Shown: in pieces, positions 17,040-32,663 of the stretch
Layout of the letters: every line of letters starts with the position of its first letter
Position numbering within the stretch: the first letter of the stretch is position 1
Assembly (NCBI RefSeq): GCF_018614525.1
Contig: NZ_JAGGOL010000036.1
Coordinates: forward strand, 28,120 to 92,119
DNA from: Streptomyces sp. ISL-11
GTDB taxonomy: Bacteria; Actinomycetota; Actinomycetes; Streptomycetales; Streptomycetaceae
Length of the DNA: 64,000 nt
Reading direction: 5' to 3'
Position numbers and translations under genes: made by a program
The notes under the pieces: model-generated
Databases searched by the model: none
What the model was told of the DNA's origin: nothing
The model's input: the letters and a program-made list of their open reading frames with translations, nothing else

Positions 17040-17624
17040 GTGACTGGAGACTGGGAGCGGCTTCCGCCGGCCGGCACGCGCCGCCGTCGCCTGGCCGTCA
17101 CCTTCGTGGCCTTCCACGAGCTGCACGCCGCCAAGTGGGGCGCGTACGCCCGGGTGCGCACCGGGGACCGGGAGGCCGCCGAGCGGATCGTGGCGGAGGT
17201 CTTCGCCCGGCTGCGGCCGTGCTGGCCGCACGTCCTGCGGCAGCCGTCGGCGGAGTCCTGCGCGTGGTCCTTATTGCGGGAGCACCTCGACCGCCACCCG
17301 GTCGACCGCGGTACGGCCGCCCACCCGCTCCGGGAGGAGCACCCATGGCGGTCCGGCCCGCCGGAGGAAGAGATGGAGCTGTGCGCGGCCGTCGCCCGGC
17401 TGCCCGAACGGCAGCGCGACGCCCTCGTGCTCCACTTCGTGATCGGCTACACCGTGGGGCAGGTCGCGGAACTCCTCGGCGTCGAGGAGGCCACGGCCCG
17501 TTCCCACATCGGCCACGCGCGACGCGCGCTCGCCGCCGTACCGGCGGCGCGGCACCGCGGCAGGGCGACGCCGTGTCAGGTGCCCGCCGCACCGGCCGTG
17601 GAATCCAGCCCGGCCGGGGTGTGA
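17040..17624 (+). CDS. ECF-like sigma factor with a TTA codon
   Basis: A 194-residue sigma-70-family protein. The C-terminal region 4 is clear: LPERQRDALVLHFVIGYTVGQVAELLGVEEATARSHIGHARRAL (about residues 122-165). The N-terminal region 2 is divergent, starting with VAFHELHAAKWGAYARV. GAGGG precedes the GTG start. Codon 78 is TTA (17271-17273), the rare leucine codon read by the bldA tRNA, so translation should depend on development. No anti-sigma gene is adjacent. Its 3' end overlaps the convergent DUF4865 gene by 49 bp. Confidence 0.8.
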   Translation: MTGDWERLPPAGTRRRRLAVTFVAFHELHAAKWGAYARVRTGDREAAERIVAEVFARLRPCWPHVLRQPSAESCAWSLLREHLDRHPVDRGTAAHPLREEHPWRSGPPEEEMELCAAVARLPERQRDALVLHFVIGYTVGQVAELLGVEEATARSHIGHARRALAAVPAARHRGRATPCQVPAAPAVESSPAGV

Positions 17625-18214
17625 GGCCCGGGGCCCTGGAGTGGTGACCGCAGCCCCGGCGCCGACAGGTGCAGGACCTCGTAGCGCTCTGTGGCCGGCT
17701 CCGCCTCCGGCACCGCGTCCCGCCACAGCGTGAACCGCAGCAGCTGCCACCCGCACGGATCGAAGGCGAGCGCCGTCGTGTGCACGCCCTCCTCCCGCGC
17801 CGTCAGGAGCAGCGCGCCGAGCGCCTCCTCGACGGCCGCCGCCGGATCGGCGCCGGACGGCAGGGTGGTGATGTGCCGGGAGGCCGCCCGGGGCGTGCCG
17901 CCGCGGGCCGGACCGGCCTCGCACGCGACGCCGGTCCAGTGCCGTACGGCGGGCCGCCCGAAGTCGCGCAGGATGTTCTGGAAGCCACCGCCGCCGACGA
18001 GGAAGTGGCTCATCGCGCCGGTGTCGTTCCAGAGGTAGAAGGGGGCGTACTGGTTGACGGGCGAGCCGTCGGTGCCGCGTTCGCGGATGACGTACGCCTT
18101 GAGGCCGAGTCCGGGCCGGTCGTCGAGGAGGTGGCCGGAGCGGGCGACCCGGTTGCGGATGACCTTCATGTCGTAGTCGGCGGGCAGGGTGATCTCGTAC
18201 TGCATGGCGTACAC
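17576..18214 (-). CDS. DUF4865 family protein
   Basis: A 212-residue cytoplasmic protein of the DUF4865 family, recognised from the start MQYEITLPADYDM, RPGLGLKAYVIRERG and the APFYLWNDTGAMSHFLVGGGGF segment. Its biochemical role is unknown. AAGGGAG is eight bases before the GTG at 18214; the ATG at 18205 is an alternative. It follows a TetR regulator by 13 bp, and this pairing recurs in actinobacteria, suggesting that it belongs to a small-molecule response unit. The C-terminal 30 residues are low-complexity and may not be conserved. Confidence 0.78.
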   Translation of the reverse strand: MYAMQYEITLPADYDMKVIRNRVARSGHLLDDRPGLGLKAYVIRERGTDGSPVNQYAPFYLWNDTGAMSHFLVGGGGFQNILRDFGRPAVRHWTGVACEAGPARGGTPRAASRHITTLPSGADPAAAVEEALGALLLTAREEGVHTTALAFDPCGWQLLRFTLWRDAVPEAEPATERYEVLHLSAPGLRSPLQGPGPHTPAGLDSTAGAAGT

Positions 18215-18227
18215 GTGCGGAACTCCC

Positions 18228-18803
18228 TTATGCGCGGGCGTGGCGGGTGAGCAGGCCGAGGACGCCCTCGACGGCCTGGTGGAACGGCTCGGCCGAGTCG
18301 GCCGCGCGGGCGAGGACGTAGCCGCCCTGGAGGACCGCGACGACGGTCGAGGCCGTGGCCACGGGGTCGAGCGAGGCGTCGAGTTCACCGCGTTCGCGGC
18401 CCTGGGCGAGGAGCTCCGCGAGCCGGCCGCGCAGCCAGTCGAAGGTCTCGTCGACCGGCCGGCGCAGCACGGGGTCGGCGACGATGTCCGGATCCTGGGT
18501 GAGGCGGCCGATCGGGCAGCCCTTGAGGACGTCGCGCTCGCGCAGCAGGTAGGCGGAGATCCGCTCCAGGGCCGTGCCCGGCCCCGCGAACCGCTCCTCC
18601 GCCGTGGCCCGCATCTCCTCCGCCGTGCGCCGGATCGCCGCGAGGGCGAGATCCGGCTTGCCGGTGAAGTGGTGGTACATGCTGCCCTGTCCGGCGCCGG
18701 CGCGCTGCTGGATGGCCTTGGGGCTCGTACCCACGTAGCCGCGTTCCCAGAGGAGTTCGCGCGTGCTGTCGATCAGACGTTCCGAGGTGCTCACGCGGAG
18801 CAC
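18228..18803 (-). CDS. TetR-family regulator
   Basis: A 191-residue TetR/AcrR regulator. The N-terminal helix-turn-helix is DSTRELLWERGYVGTSPKAIQQRAGAGQGSMYHHF (residues 12-47), followed by an all-helical ligand domain with one Cys (KGCPIG), typical of the YxaF/LmrA-like branch. GTG at 18803 or 18794 can start it; neither has a good ribosome site. A 16-bp dyad abuts the start, so it represses itself and the downstream DUF4865 gene. Confidence 0.88.
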   Translation of the reverse strand: MLRVSTSERLIDSTRELLWERGYVGTSPKAIQQRAGAGQGSMYHHFTGKPDLALAAIRRTAEEMRATAEERFAGPGTALERISAYLLRERDVLKGCPIGRLTQDPDIVADPVLRRPVDETFDWLRGRLAELLAQGRERGELDASLDPVATASTVVAVLQGGYVLARAADSAEPFHQAVEGVLGLLTRHARA

Positions 18804-18805
18804 TT

Positions 18806-18821
18806 TACATACTGGTAGGTA
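18806..18821. promoter_or_regulatory. TetR operator
   Basis: TACATACTGGTAGGTA has the symmetric form TACnTACnnGTAnGTA, a typical TetR-family site. It sits three bases upstream of the first possible start codon of the TetR gene, where binding would block transcription or initiation. Confidence 0.75.
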
Positions 18822-18860
18822 CAGGAGCGAGTCCCGGGGGCGCGCGCACCGCGCCTTCGG

Positions 18861-20060
18861 TCAGTCCGTCCGTAGGGGCCGGCGCAGGAGGTACGCGCCC
18901 ACGGTGGCCGTCAGGACCATCACGCACCCCGCGAAGACCAGGCCCGCCCCGCGCAGCCCCAGAGCCAGGGTGAGGGCCCCGACTCCCATCACCGGCAAGG
19001 AGATTCCGACGTAGGCGACGGCGAAGAAGGCCGAGATCGTCGCGCCCCGGCGCTCGTCCGGGGCCACCGCGCTCACGCTGGTCAGGGCCGCGCGGAAGGC
19101 GAGTCCCTGGCCGAGGCCCACGCCCACCGCGCCGACGACCAGCACCGGCAGGGATTCCACCAGGAGGGAGGTCGCCACGACGGCCATGCCGGCCGTCAGT
19201 ACCAGGCAACCGGTGGGCAGCGCGCGCCGCGCGCCCACCCGGCCCATCGAGAACTGGCCGGCCGTGGAGGAGCAGAACACCGAGAAGACGACCAGGCCCG
19301 TAACGGCCAGGTCGTGCTCTCCCAGGGTCTGGGCGAGGAAGCCCGGCGCCACCGCGGTGAACAGTCCCAGGACGGAGAAGCCGGCGAACGCGGCCAGCCC
19401 GGCCGGCACGAACGCTCCGCGCGTCTCCTGGGGTACGACCATGCCCTGAGGGCGCAGCGGCGGGCGAGGAGTGCGGGGCTCCACGGTCTCCGGCAGGGCG
19501 CGGGTGACGGCGAAGGCCGCCGCGAGCAGAGCGATGTGCACCAGGAAGGGCAGCCGGAGCGGCCAGGGTGCGTACTGCGCCAGGAACCCCGACAGCAGGG
19601 GACCACAGCCCAGGCCGCCCATGTTGGCGGCCGTGGCGGCGAACGCCGCCTGTCCGCGCCGCTCCGGAGGCGCCAGTTCCAGTACGGCGGCCGTCGCGGC
19701 CCCGCTGAAGAGCCCCGCGGCGCATCCCGAGAGCAGCCGTCCCGCGAACAGCAGCGGCAGTCCGCTCTCCCCCAGGAAGCACCCCGCGCTCAGGACCGAC
19801 AGCCCCAGAGCGGACAGCAGCACCGGGCGCCGGCCCAGAACGTCGGAGAAGTCGCCGGCCACCAGCAGCGCGGCGATCACACCGAACGCGTAGACCGCGA
19901 AGATCACGGTCACCATCAGCTCGGAGAACCCGATCCGTTCCTGGTAGAGCCCGTACAGCGGCGTCGGCAGCGTGGTCCCCGCCATGCCGACCGCGAACAC
20001 CCCTGCGGCCGCGAGATACCAGTCCTGGGCGCGACGTTGTCCCACGTCTTGAGCGATCAC
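18861..20060 (-). CDS. MFS transporter
   Basis: A 399-residue 12-helix major-facilitator protein. Motif A after helix 2 is GDFSDVLGRRPVL, and a second half begins after the loop near residue 205. The frame extends upstream to 20249 with Arg-rich shadow; GTG at 20060 gives a normal N-terminus before helix 1 (WYLAAAGVFAVGMAGTTLPTPLY). It lies 57 bp downstream of the TetR operator region on the same strand but transcribed towards it, so it is a separate unit. The substrate is unknown; the family includes sugar and drug exporters. Confidence 0.82.
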   Translation of the reverse strand: MIAQDVGQRRAQDWYLAAAGVFAVGMAGTTLPTPLYGLYQERIGFSELMVTVIFAVYAFGVIAALLVAGDFSDVLGRRPVLLSALGLSVLSAGCFLGESGLPLLFAGRLLSGCAAGLFSGAATAAVLELAPPERRGQAAFAATAANMGGLGCGPLLSGFLAQYAPWPLRLPFLVHIALLAAAFAVTRALPETVEPRTPRPPLRPQGMVVPQETRGAFVPAGLAAFAGFSVLGLFTAVAPGFLAQTLGEHDLAVTGLVVFSVFCSSTAGQFSMGRVGARRALPTGCLVLTAGMAVVATSLLVESLPVLVVGAVGVGLGQGLAFRAALTSVSAVAPDERRGATISAFFAVAYVGISLPVMGVGALTLALGLRGAGLVFAGCVMVLTATVGAYLLRRPLRTD

Positions 20061-20170
20061 GCCGCCATTCTTGCCGGATGGCCGGCCTTGACGGGCTTGC
20101 CATACCGGGGCGAATCGCTGCGAAATGGCGGTTGGCGGGGACCGCTCATGGTGTCCGGCGAGCCGTGGCC

Positions 20171-20341
20171 GTCTTTGCCGTCTGCGGCGGCGGGCGCCCT
20201 GCGTGCGCGTCCTCAAACTCCCCCAGCTACCGCTGGTAGGTACCCCCAACGGGCTTGAATTCGGCTGAGCTCAGCCAATTCCAGCCCGTCCGGCGATTGA
20301 GGACACCGCCGCGCAGCGGTGGTGCGCACGACGACGGCCCG
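20171..20341. repeat. Dispersed palindromic repeat, copy A
   Basis: About 170 bp that is nearly identical to 47754-47923. It contains GTCTTTGCC, a GC-rich block, CCCCCAGCTACCGCTGG, the dyad GGGCTTGAATTCGGCTGAGC, and the shared right end CCGTCCGGCGATTGAGGACA followed by CGCAGCG. It fills the gap between the leftward ATPase gene end and the leftward MFS start. Confidence 0.85.
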
Positions 20342-20372
20342 CAGCCGCCCGCACCCGATCCACCGGACACCG

Positions 20373-21173
20373 CTAGCGCGCGGCGACCGCCGCTGCCGCG
20401 TGCCGCGCGGCCGGGACGACGACGGGGGAGCCGTCGTCCGGGGCCTGGAGGATGTCGGCCTCGATGCCGTACAGCTCGCGCACCAAGGCGCTGTCGACGA
20501 CGTCGCGGGGCGCCCCCTGGGCGACGATCCGCCCGTCCTTCATGGCGACGACGGTGTCGGCGTAGCGGGCCGCGCCGGCCAGGTCGTGCAGGACCATCAC
20601 GACCGTACGGCCCGCCACGGCCACCTCGCGCACGAGGTCGAGGACCTCGACGGCATGGCCGATGTCGAGCGCGCTGGTCGGCTCGTCGAGGAGGACCACC
20701 GGGGTCTCCTGGGCCAGCACCATCGCCAGCCAGCAGCGCTGCCGCTGGCCCCCGGAGAGCTGGTCGAGGCGGCGGTCGGCGAGGCCGGCGACGCCGGTGG
20801 CGCGCAGCGCCTCCCCGACGGCCCGCTCGTCCTCGCGGGACCACTGGCGGAACAGGCCCTGGTGCGGGTGGCGTCCGTAGCGTACGAGCCCGGCGACCGT
20901 GACGGCCTCGGGGGCCAGCGGGGACTGGGGGAGGAGCGCGATGCGATGGGCGGCCTGCCGCTGCCGGAGCTGCCAGATGTCGGCGTCGCCCGCGAGGATC
21001 CGGCCGGACTCGGGCTGGTGGAGGCGGGCGATGGAGCGCAGCAGCGTGGACTTGCCGCAGCCGTTGGGCCCGACGATGGCGACGACCTCGCCGGAGGGGA
21101 CGGTGAGGTCGACGCCTGCCACGGCGCGGTGGCCGGGGTAACCGGCGATGAGCTGTTCGACGCGGAGCTCCAC
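20373..21173 (-). CDS. Iron-siderophore ABC transporter ATPase (FepC/FhuC type)
   Basis: A 266-residue ATPase of the siderophore/cobalamin importer class. Walker A is GPNGCGKST near residue 36, the Q-loop LLPQSP, signature LSGGQRQR near 140, Walker B VVLLDEPTSALD, and the switch HDLA. It starts at GTG 21173 behind GAAAGG. It is divergent from the binding protein, with an iron box in between. Together with the binding lipoprotein and the fused permease encoded at 34134-36320 it would form a complete ferric-siderophore importer, although the permease gene is 13 kb away. Confidence 0.9.
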   Translation of the reverse strand: MELRVEQLIAGYPGHRAVAGVDLTVPSGEVVAIVGPNGCGKSTLLRSIARLHQPESGRILAGDADIWQLRQRQAAHRIALLPQSPLAPEAVTVAGLVRYGRHPHQGLFRQWSREDERAVGEALRATGVAGLADRRLDQLSGGQRQRCWLAMVLAQETPVVLLDEPTSALDIGHAVEVLDLVREVAVAGRTVVMVLHDLAGAARYADTVVAMKDGRIVAQGAPRDVVDSALVRELYGIEADILQAPDDGSPVVVPAARHAAAAVAAR

Positions 21174-21233
21174 GGGCGGGGGCCTTTCGGGACGATCGCC
21201 GGATTGTTATGGACCCTCCTGGCCGGAGAGCTT

Positions 21234-21252
21234 TAAGGTAAGGCTAACCTAA
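21234..21252. promoter_or_regulatory. DmdR/IdeR iron box 1
   Basis: TAAGGTAAGGCTAACCTAA matches the 19-bp iron-box dyad TTAGGTTAGGCTAACCTAA at 17 positions. It lies between the divergent ATPase and binding-protein genes and should repress both when iron is sufficient. Confidence 0.9.
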
Positions 21253-21371
21253 TGTCCATCGTCGACCCGTGCGAGGGAACCCTTGTGCGGCCGGTCGACG
21301 CGTTTTCCTTTGCCGCACCCCTTTCTTCACCTCTTTTTTCTCCACCCCTCCTTACACGCCCGGAGCTTTCG

Positions 21372-22367
21372 ATGACCTCACCCCACCGCTTCCTGCTGTC
21401 CGCCCCGCGCCGTGTGGTGCAGGTATGCGCCGCCGTCGGCGCGGCGGCCGTGCTGGTGACGGGCTGCGGCTCGGACTCGGGCAAGGGCTCCGGCGCGTCG
21501 GAGGCGGCGTCCGACTCCGCCGACAGCCGCACGGTCAAGGACGCGACCGGCAAGGCGATCCAGGTCCCGGCCCACCCCAAGCGCGTCGTGACGCTCACTC
21601 AGGAGGACCTCGACGCGGTGCTGGCCCTCGGCATCAAGCCGGTCGGCATCACCAACGGCCAGGGCCTCGCCAAGCCGCCCGCCTACCTCGCGGACAAGGT
21701 CAAGGACATCAAGGTCGTCGGCAACCTGCTCCAGCCGGTGATCGACAAGGTCGTCGCCGCCAAGCCCGACCTCATCCTGGCCGGCGACATGCAGGACGAG
21801 CAGATGCTCAAGCAGCTGCGCGAGATCACGCCCGCCACGCTGGTCACTATGGCCCCGACCGACGACTGGAAGCTGTCCTTCCGTGGCGTCGGCAACGCCG
21901 TCAACGCCCTGGACAAGGCCAACAAGGTCATCTCCGGCTACGAGGCCAAGGCCAAGAAGGCCGGAGAGGGCCTGGGCGGCAACAAGGGCGCCGAGGTCAG
22001 CATCGTGCGCTGGAACCCGGACGGCCCCAGCTGGATGGAGAGGAAGCAGTTCGCCAGTGGCGTCGCCCTGGACATGGGCCTCAAGCGCCCGAAGTCCCAG
22101 GACAAGGACGGCAACGCGCACACGCCGGCGCTGAGCCTGGAGAGGATCAACGAGATCGACGGCGACTGGCTCTTCCTCTCCACCCTCACCTCCGACGGTG
22201 AGAAGGCGCTGAAGGAGGTCCAGGAGAAGCCGGCGTACAAGGACCTGAACGCGGTCAAGAAGAACCACGCCGTGACGGTGGACGGTTCGGTGTGGTCGAC
22301 GCGGGGTGGGCCGCTGGCGAGCGAGGTCGTCATCGACGACATCACGAAGGCGCTGACGAAGTCGTGA
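21372..22367 (+). CDS. Iron-siderophore binding lipoprotein
   Basis: A 331-residue periplasmic-type binding protein (FecB/FepB class). A lipobox LVTGC (Cys about residue 34) follows a hydrophobic signal, so it is anchored to the membrane outside. The mature part begins with a Ser/Gly-rich linker and RTVKDATGKAIQVPAHPKRVV. The frame opens at 21252 but the ATG at 21372 has GGAG upstream and gives the signal peptide. It carries substrate to the fused permease and ATPase. A perfect 23-bp hairpin follows the stop. Confidence 0.92.
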   Translation: MTSPHRFLLSAPRRVVQVCAAVGAAAVLVTGCGSDSGKGSGASEAASDSADSRTVKDATGKAIQVPAHPKRVVTLTQEDLDAVLALGIKPVGITNGQGLAKPPAYLADKVKDIKVVGNLLQPVIDKVVAAKPDLILAGDMQDEQMLKQLREITPATLVTMAPTDDWKLSFRGVGNAVNALDKANKVISGYEAKAKKAGEGLGGNKGAEVSIVRWNPDGPSWMERKQFASGVALDMGLKRPKSQDKDGNAHTPALSLERINEIDGDWLFLSTLTSDGEKALKEVQEKPAYKDLNAVKKNHAVTVDGSVWSTRGGPLASEVVIDDITKALTKS

Positions 22368-22378
22368 AGTGACCGGGG

Positions 22379-22460
22379 CTCCGCCCCGGGTCCTGGTCCT
22401 CGATCGCCGGACAGGCTCCTCTGGAGCCTGTCCGGCGATCGAGGACACCGCGCGGCAGTG
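22379..22460. repeat. Dispersed palindromic repeat, copy B
   Basis: Shares ACCGGGGCTCCGCCCCGG with copy C, the GATCGCCGGACAGGCT arm, and the right end TCCGGCGATCGAGGACACCG seen in all copies. It is the shortest copy and consists mostly of the terminator hairpin below. Confidence 0.75.
22397..22445. terminator. Bidirectional terminator with perfect 23-bp stem
   Basis: Arms 22397-22419 and 22423-22445 are perfectly complementary with a three-base TCT loop. It stands between the convergent binding-protein and amidohydrolase genes. Confidence 0.85.
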
Positions 22461-22468
22461 CGGTCGGG

Positions 22469-23599
22469 CTATGCGCGCGCCGCCGCGAAATCCGCCGCCG
22501 TCCAGGCCATGCCCACCGCCCCGTCCAGCAGCGCCTGCTCACCCATGGGCGACACCGCCGCCTCCACGAACTCCGGCTCGTGCGGCCCGCAGGAGCCCCC
22601 CGTGATGTCCAGCACCGGATGAATCGACGGCACCACGTGCGAGACGTTGCCCATGTCCGTGCAGGCGAACGCCTCCCGCCGCTGCGGCTCCGGGCGGCCC
22701 AGCTCCCGCGCGTTGGCCCGCCACAGCGCGATGAGCCCGGGGTCGGTGCGGAAGTCCAGGTAGTCCGGCTCGGGGCGGGTGAGCGCGACCTCGCACCCCG
22801 TGGCCAGCGCCCCCGCGCGGAAGCACGCCTCGACCCGCTCCCGCAGCTCGCGCAGGTCCTCCGCGGCCGACGCGCGGATCTCGTACTCGGCGGTCGCCCG
22901 GTCGGGGATCAGGTTCGGCGCCGTGCCGGCGCCGGTGGTCACGCCGTGCACCTTCCACTGCGGCGGCAGTTGCTGGCGCAGCAGGCCGAGCGCGACCTGG
23001 GCGACCGTCAGGGCGTCGGCGGCGTTGCGGCCCTCGTGCGGATTGAGGCTGGGGTGGGCGGCCTTCCCGGTGTACGCGACCGAGAGGGTGCCCAGCGCGA
23101 ACGAGCGGAACTCCGCCACCTCGAACGGGCACGGATGCACCATCATCGCCGCGTCCACCCCGTCGAACGCGCCGGCCTCCAGCAGCAGCGCCTTGCCCGC
23201 ACCGCGCTCCTCGGCCGGGGTGCCCACGACCCGTACCGTCAGCCCCAGTTCGTCGGCGTGCGGCGCAAGGGCGAGCGCCGCGCCCACGCCGGCGGCGGCG
23301 ATCAGATTGTGCCCGCAGGCGTGGCCGAGTCCGGGCAGGGCGTCGTACTCGCAGGCGATGGCCACGGTCACCGGGCCCGAACCGGCCGTCGCGGTGAAGG
23401 CCGTGTCGAGCCCGTACGCCGGTGCGGTGACGTCGAAGCCGTGCCCGCGCAGGAAGTCCGCGCACCAGCCGGCGGCGCGGTGCTCGGCGAAGGCGGTCTC
23501 GGGGTGCGCGTGGATGCGCCGGCTCAGCGTCAGGAGATCCTCGCGGTGGGCGAGTACGCGTGCGCGCAGGGCGGGCTTGAGGTCGTCGGCCGCGGTCAT
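22469..23599 (-). CDS. M20 family amidohydrolase
   Basis: A 376-residue metalloaminoacylase-like protein of the M20D group. The metal-site motifs are GHACGHN (near residue 105), EERGAG (near 140) and HP at 164, with a dimerisation domain around GKAAHPSLNPHEGRNA. GGAG stands eight bases before the ATG at 23599. These enzymes cleave N-acyl or amidino amino acids. It is divergent from the NRPS gene with an iron box between, so it is probably iron-regulated. It may trim or degrade the siderophore, for example the aryl-amino-acid bond, but that is inference. Confidence 0.85.
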   Translation of the reverse strand: MTAADDLKPALRARVLAHREDLLTLSRRIHAHPETAFAEHRAAGWCADFLRGHGFDVTAPAYGLDTAFTATAGSGPVTVAIACEYDALPGLGHACGHNLIAAAGVGAALALAPHADELGLTVRVVGTPAEERGAGKALLLEAGAFDGVDAAMMVHPCPFEVAEFRSFALGTLSVAYTGKAAHPSLNPHEGRNAADALTVAQVALGLLRQQLPPQWKVHGVTTGAGTAPNLIPDRATAEYEIRASAAEDLRELRERVEACFRAGALATGCEVALTRPEPDYLDFRTDPGLIALWRANARELGRPEPQRREAFACTDMGNVSHVVPSIHPVLDITGGSCGPHEPEFVEAAVSPMGEQALLDGAVGMAWTAADFAAARA

Positions 23600-23658
23600 G
23601 GTCTGGCTCCTGTTCGTATCGCCCGCTGTGACGGAGACTCTCACGGGCGGGTAAAAAA

Positions 23659-23677
23659 ATAGCTTAGGCTTACCTAA
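23659..23677. promoter_or_regulatory. DmdR/IdeR iron box 2
   Basis: ATAGCTTAGGCTTACCTAA agrees with the iron-box consensus TWAGGTWAGSCTWACCTWA at 17 of 19 positions. It is embedded in a perfect AGCTTAGG/CCTAAGCT dyad (23661-23680) between the divergent amidohydrolase and NRPS genes. Confidence 0.85.
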
Positions 23678-23738
23678 GCTGACATGCCGGGGGTCCGGTG
23701 TGGCCAGATCGCTGTCATACAACGGGAGTCCCCACGCC

Positions 23739-30953
<7,215 letters not shown>

Positions 30954-30957
30954 CCCC

Positions 30958-31158
30958 ATGAGCGACGCACCCGCCAACCCCTTCGACGGCGACGGAGAGT
31001 TCCTCGTCCTCGTCAACGCCGAGGGCCGGCACAGCCTCTGGCCCGGGTTCGCCGCCGTGCCCGGCGGCTGGACCGTCGTCCACGGCCCGTGCGAGCGGCA
31101 GGCCGCCCTCGACTGGATCACCGAGCACTGGACCGATCTGACGCCGGCGGCCCGGTGA
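30958..31158 (+). CDS. MbtH-like NRPS accessory protein
   Basis: A 66-residue MbtH-family protein. The signature is complete: [28 protein letters not shown] and the second Trp-containing helix [12 protein letters not shown]. It binds adenylation domains and supports their folding or activity. It starts four bases after the NRPS stop, so it is cotranscribed with its client. Its stop overlaps the exporter start. Confidence 0.96.
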   Translation: MSDAPANPFDGDGEFLVLVNAEGRHSLWPGFAAVPGGWTVVHGPCERQAALDWITEHWTDLTPAAR

Positions 31159-32582
31159 GAGGCATGACGCCGCGCATCGCCGTCGTGATCGTCTACACGG
31201 CGGCGATGTGCATGAACGGGCTCGACTCCACCATCGTCAACCCGGCGCTGCTCACCATCGCCCGGGACTTCGGCGAACCGGTGTCGGCCGCCAACACCGT
31301 CGAGGTCGCCTTCCTCGTCGCGCTCGCCGTCGCCCTGCCCGCCGCGGGATGGCTCGGCGACCGCCTCGGCACCAAGCGCGTCTTCCTCGGCGCGCTGGCC
31401 GTCTTCACCGCGGCCTCCGCCGCCTGCGGACTGGCCCAGGGGCTGCCGGAACTGGTGCTCGCCCGTGTGGCGCAGGGCATCGCGGGCGGGCTGCTCACGC
31501 CCGTCGGCATGACCCTGCTCTTCCGCACGTTCCCCCCGCACGAGCGGGTGAAGCTGTCGAAGGTGCTCATCGTGCCGACGGCCCTGATGCCCGCTCTCGG
31601 CCCGCCGCTCGGCGGCTTCCTGACCGAGCACCTCTCCTGGCACTGGCTGTTCTTCGTCAACGTGCCGATCGGCGCCGCCGCCGTTCTGCTCGGTGCGCTC
31701 GCGCTGCGAGAGCAGGTGGAGGGCACCGAGGACGGCTTCGACCGGACCGGCTTCCTGCTCGCCACGCCCGCCCTCGGCCTGCTCACCTACGCGCTCGGCT
31801 TCGGCCCCGCCCACGGGTGGACCTCGCCGGCCGTCGCGGCGAGCGCCGTGCTCGGCGTCGCCCTGCTCGTCGCCGCCTGTGTCCACCTGCGGAAGGCGAA
31901 GGCGCCGCTGCTGGACCTGAGACTCCTCACCGACCGGGTCTTCGCGTCGGCCACGGTTCTCGCCCTGGTCACCTCGGCCGGGCTGATGGGCGTCCTCTTC
32001 GCCTTCCCGCTGCTCTACCAGGCGGCCCTGGGGGCCTCGGCCCTGGACGCGGGGCTGAGCGTCTTCCCGGAGGCGCTGGGACTGATGCTGGCCTCCCAGG
32101 CGGTCGACCGACTGCTGCCCCGGCTCGGACCCCGCCTGCTCGCCGCACCCGCCCTGATCCTGGCGACGGCGGTCTTCGCCGCGCTGGCCCTGCCCGGCGT
32201 GGCCGAGAACGCCTGGGCGGTCCGGGCCCTGATGTTCTGCGTGGGCCTGGTGCTGGGAACGGCCGTACTCACCGTCCAGATCGCCGGGTTCGCGGACGTC
32301 GCGCCCCCGGCCATGGGCCAGGCGATGGGGCTGTTCACCATCGTGCGCACCCTGGGCGGCGCGCTGGGCATCGCCGCGACCGCGGGCGTCATCGCCGCGG
32401 CCGGCGGCGGGGACGGAGACGGCGGCGACGCGGCCCCCGGCCCCTATCGGGCGGCGATCCTCACCACCGCCGGCCTGGTCGCCCTCGGCACGCTCTTCGC
32501 CCTGAAGCTGCCCAAGGACGCCCCCGCGCCCCCACTGTTCGACGACGAACCGCGGGAGCGGGAGACACCGGCGGCGGCCTGA
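31155..32582 (+). CDS. MFS siderophore exporter (DHA2 family)
   Basis: A 475-residue 14-helix transporter of the EmrB/QacA type. Helix 1 carries [15 protein letters not shown], and [11 protein letters not shown] is motif A. The GTG at 31155 overlaps the MbtH stop (GTGA); an in-frame ATG at 31164 is an alternative without a usable ribosome site. As third gene of the NRPS operon it is the natural exporter for the finished siderophore. A strong hairpin follows the gene. Confidence 0.88.
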   Translation: MRGMTPRIAVVIVYTAAMCMNGLDSTIVNPALLTIARDFGEPVSAANTVEVAFLVALAVALPAAGWLGDRLGTKRVFLGALAVFTAASAACGLAQGLPELVLARVAQGIAGGLLTPVGMTLLFRTFPPHERVKLSKVLIVPTALMPALGPPLGGFLTEHLSWHWLFFVNVPIGAAAVLLGALALREQVEGTEDGFDRTGFLLATPALGLLTYALGFGPAHGWTSPAVAASAVLGVALLVAACVHLRKAKAPLLDLRLLTDRVFASATVLALVTSAGLMGVLFAFPLLYQAALGASALDAGLSVFPEALGLMLASQAVDRLLPRLGPRLLAAPALILATAVFAALALPGVAENAWAVRALMFCVGLVLGTAVLTVQIAGFADVAPPAMGQAMGLFTIVRTLGGALGIAATAGVIAAAGGGDGDGGDAAPGPYRAAILTTAGLVALGTLFALKLPKDAPAPPLFDDEPRERETPAAA

Positions 32583-32601
32583 CCCGGCCGCCCCGCACCG
32601 C

Positions 32602-32637
32602 TCCGCCCCCTGCCGGCTCGCGTCGGCAGGGGGCGGA
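32602..32637. terminator. Bidirectional terminator
   Basis: Fourteen-base arms TCCGCCCCCTGCCG (32602-32615) and CGGCAGGGGGCGGA (32624-32637) pair perfectly around an eight-base loop; outer CCCGCAC/GTGCGGG can extend the stem. It separates the convergent exporter and esterase genes. Confidence 0.8.
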
Positions 32638-32663
32638 CCTGTGCGGGTGTACGGGACCGGCGG

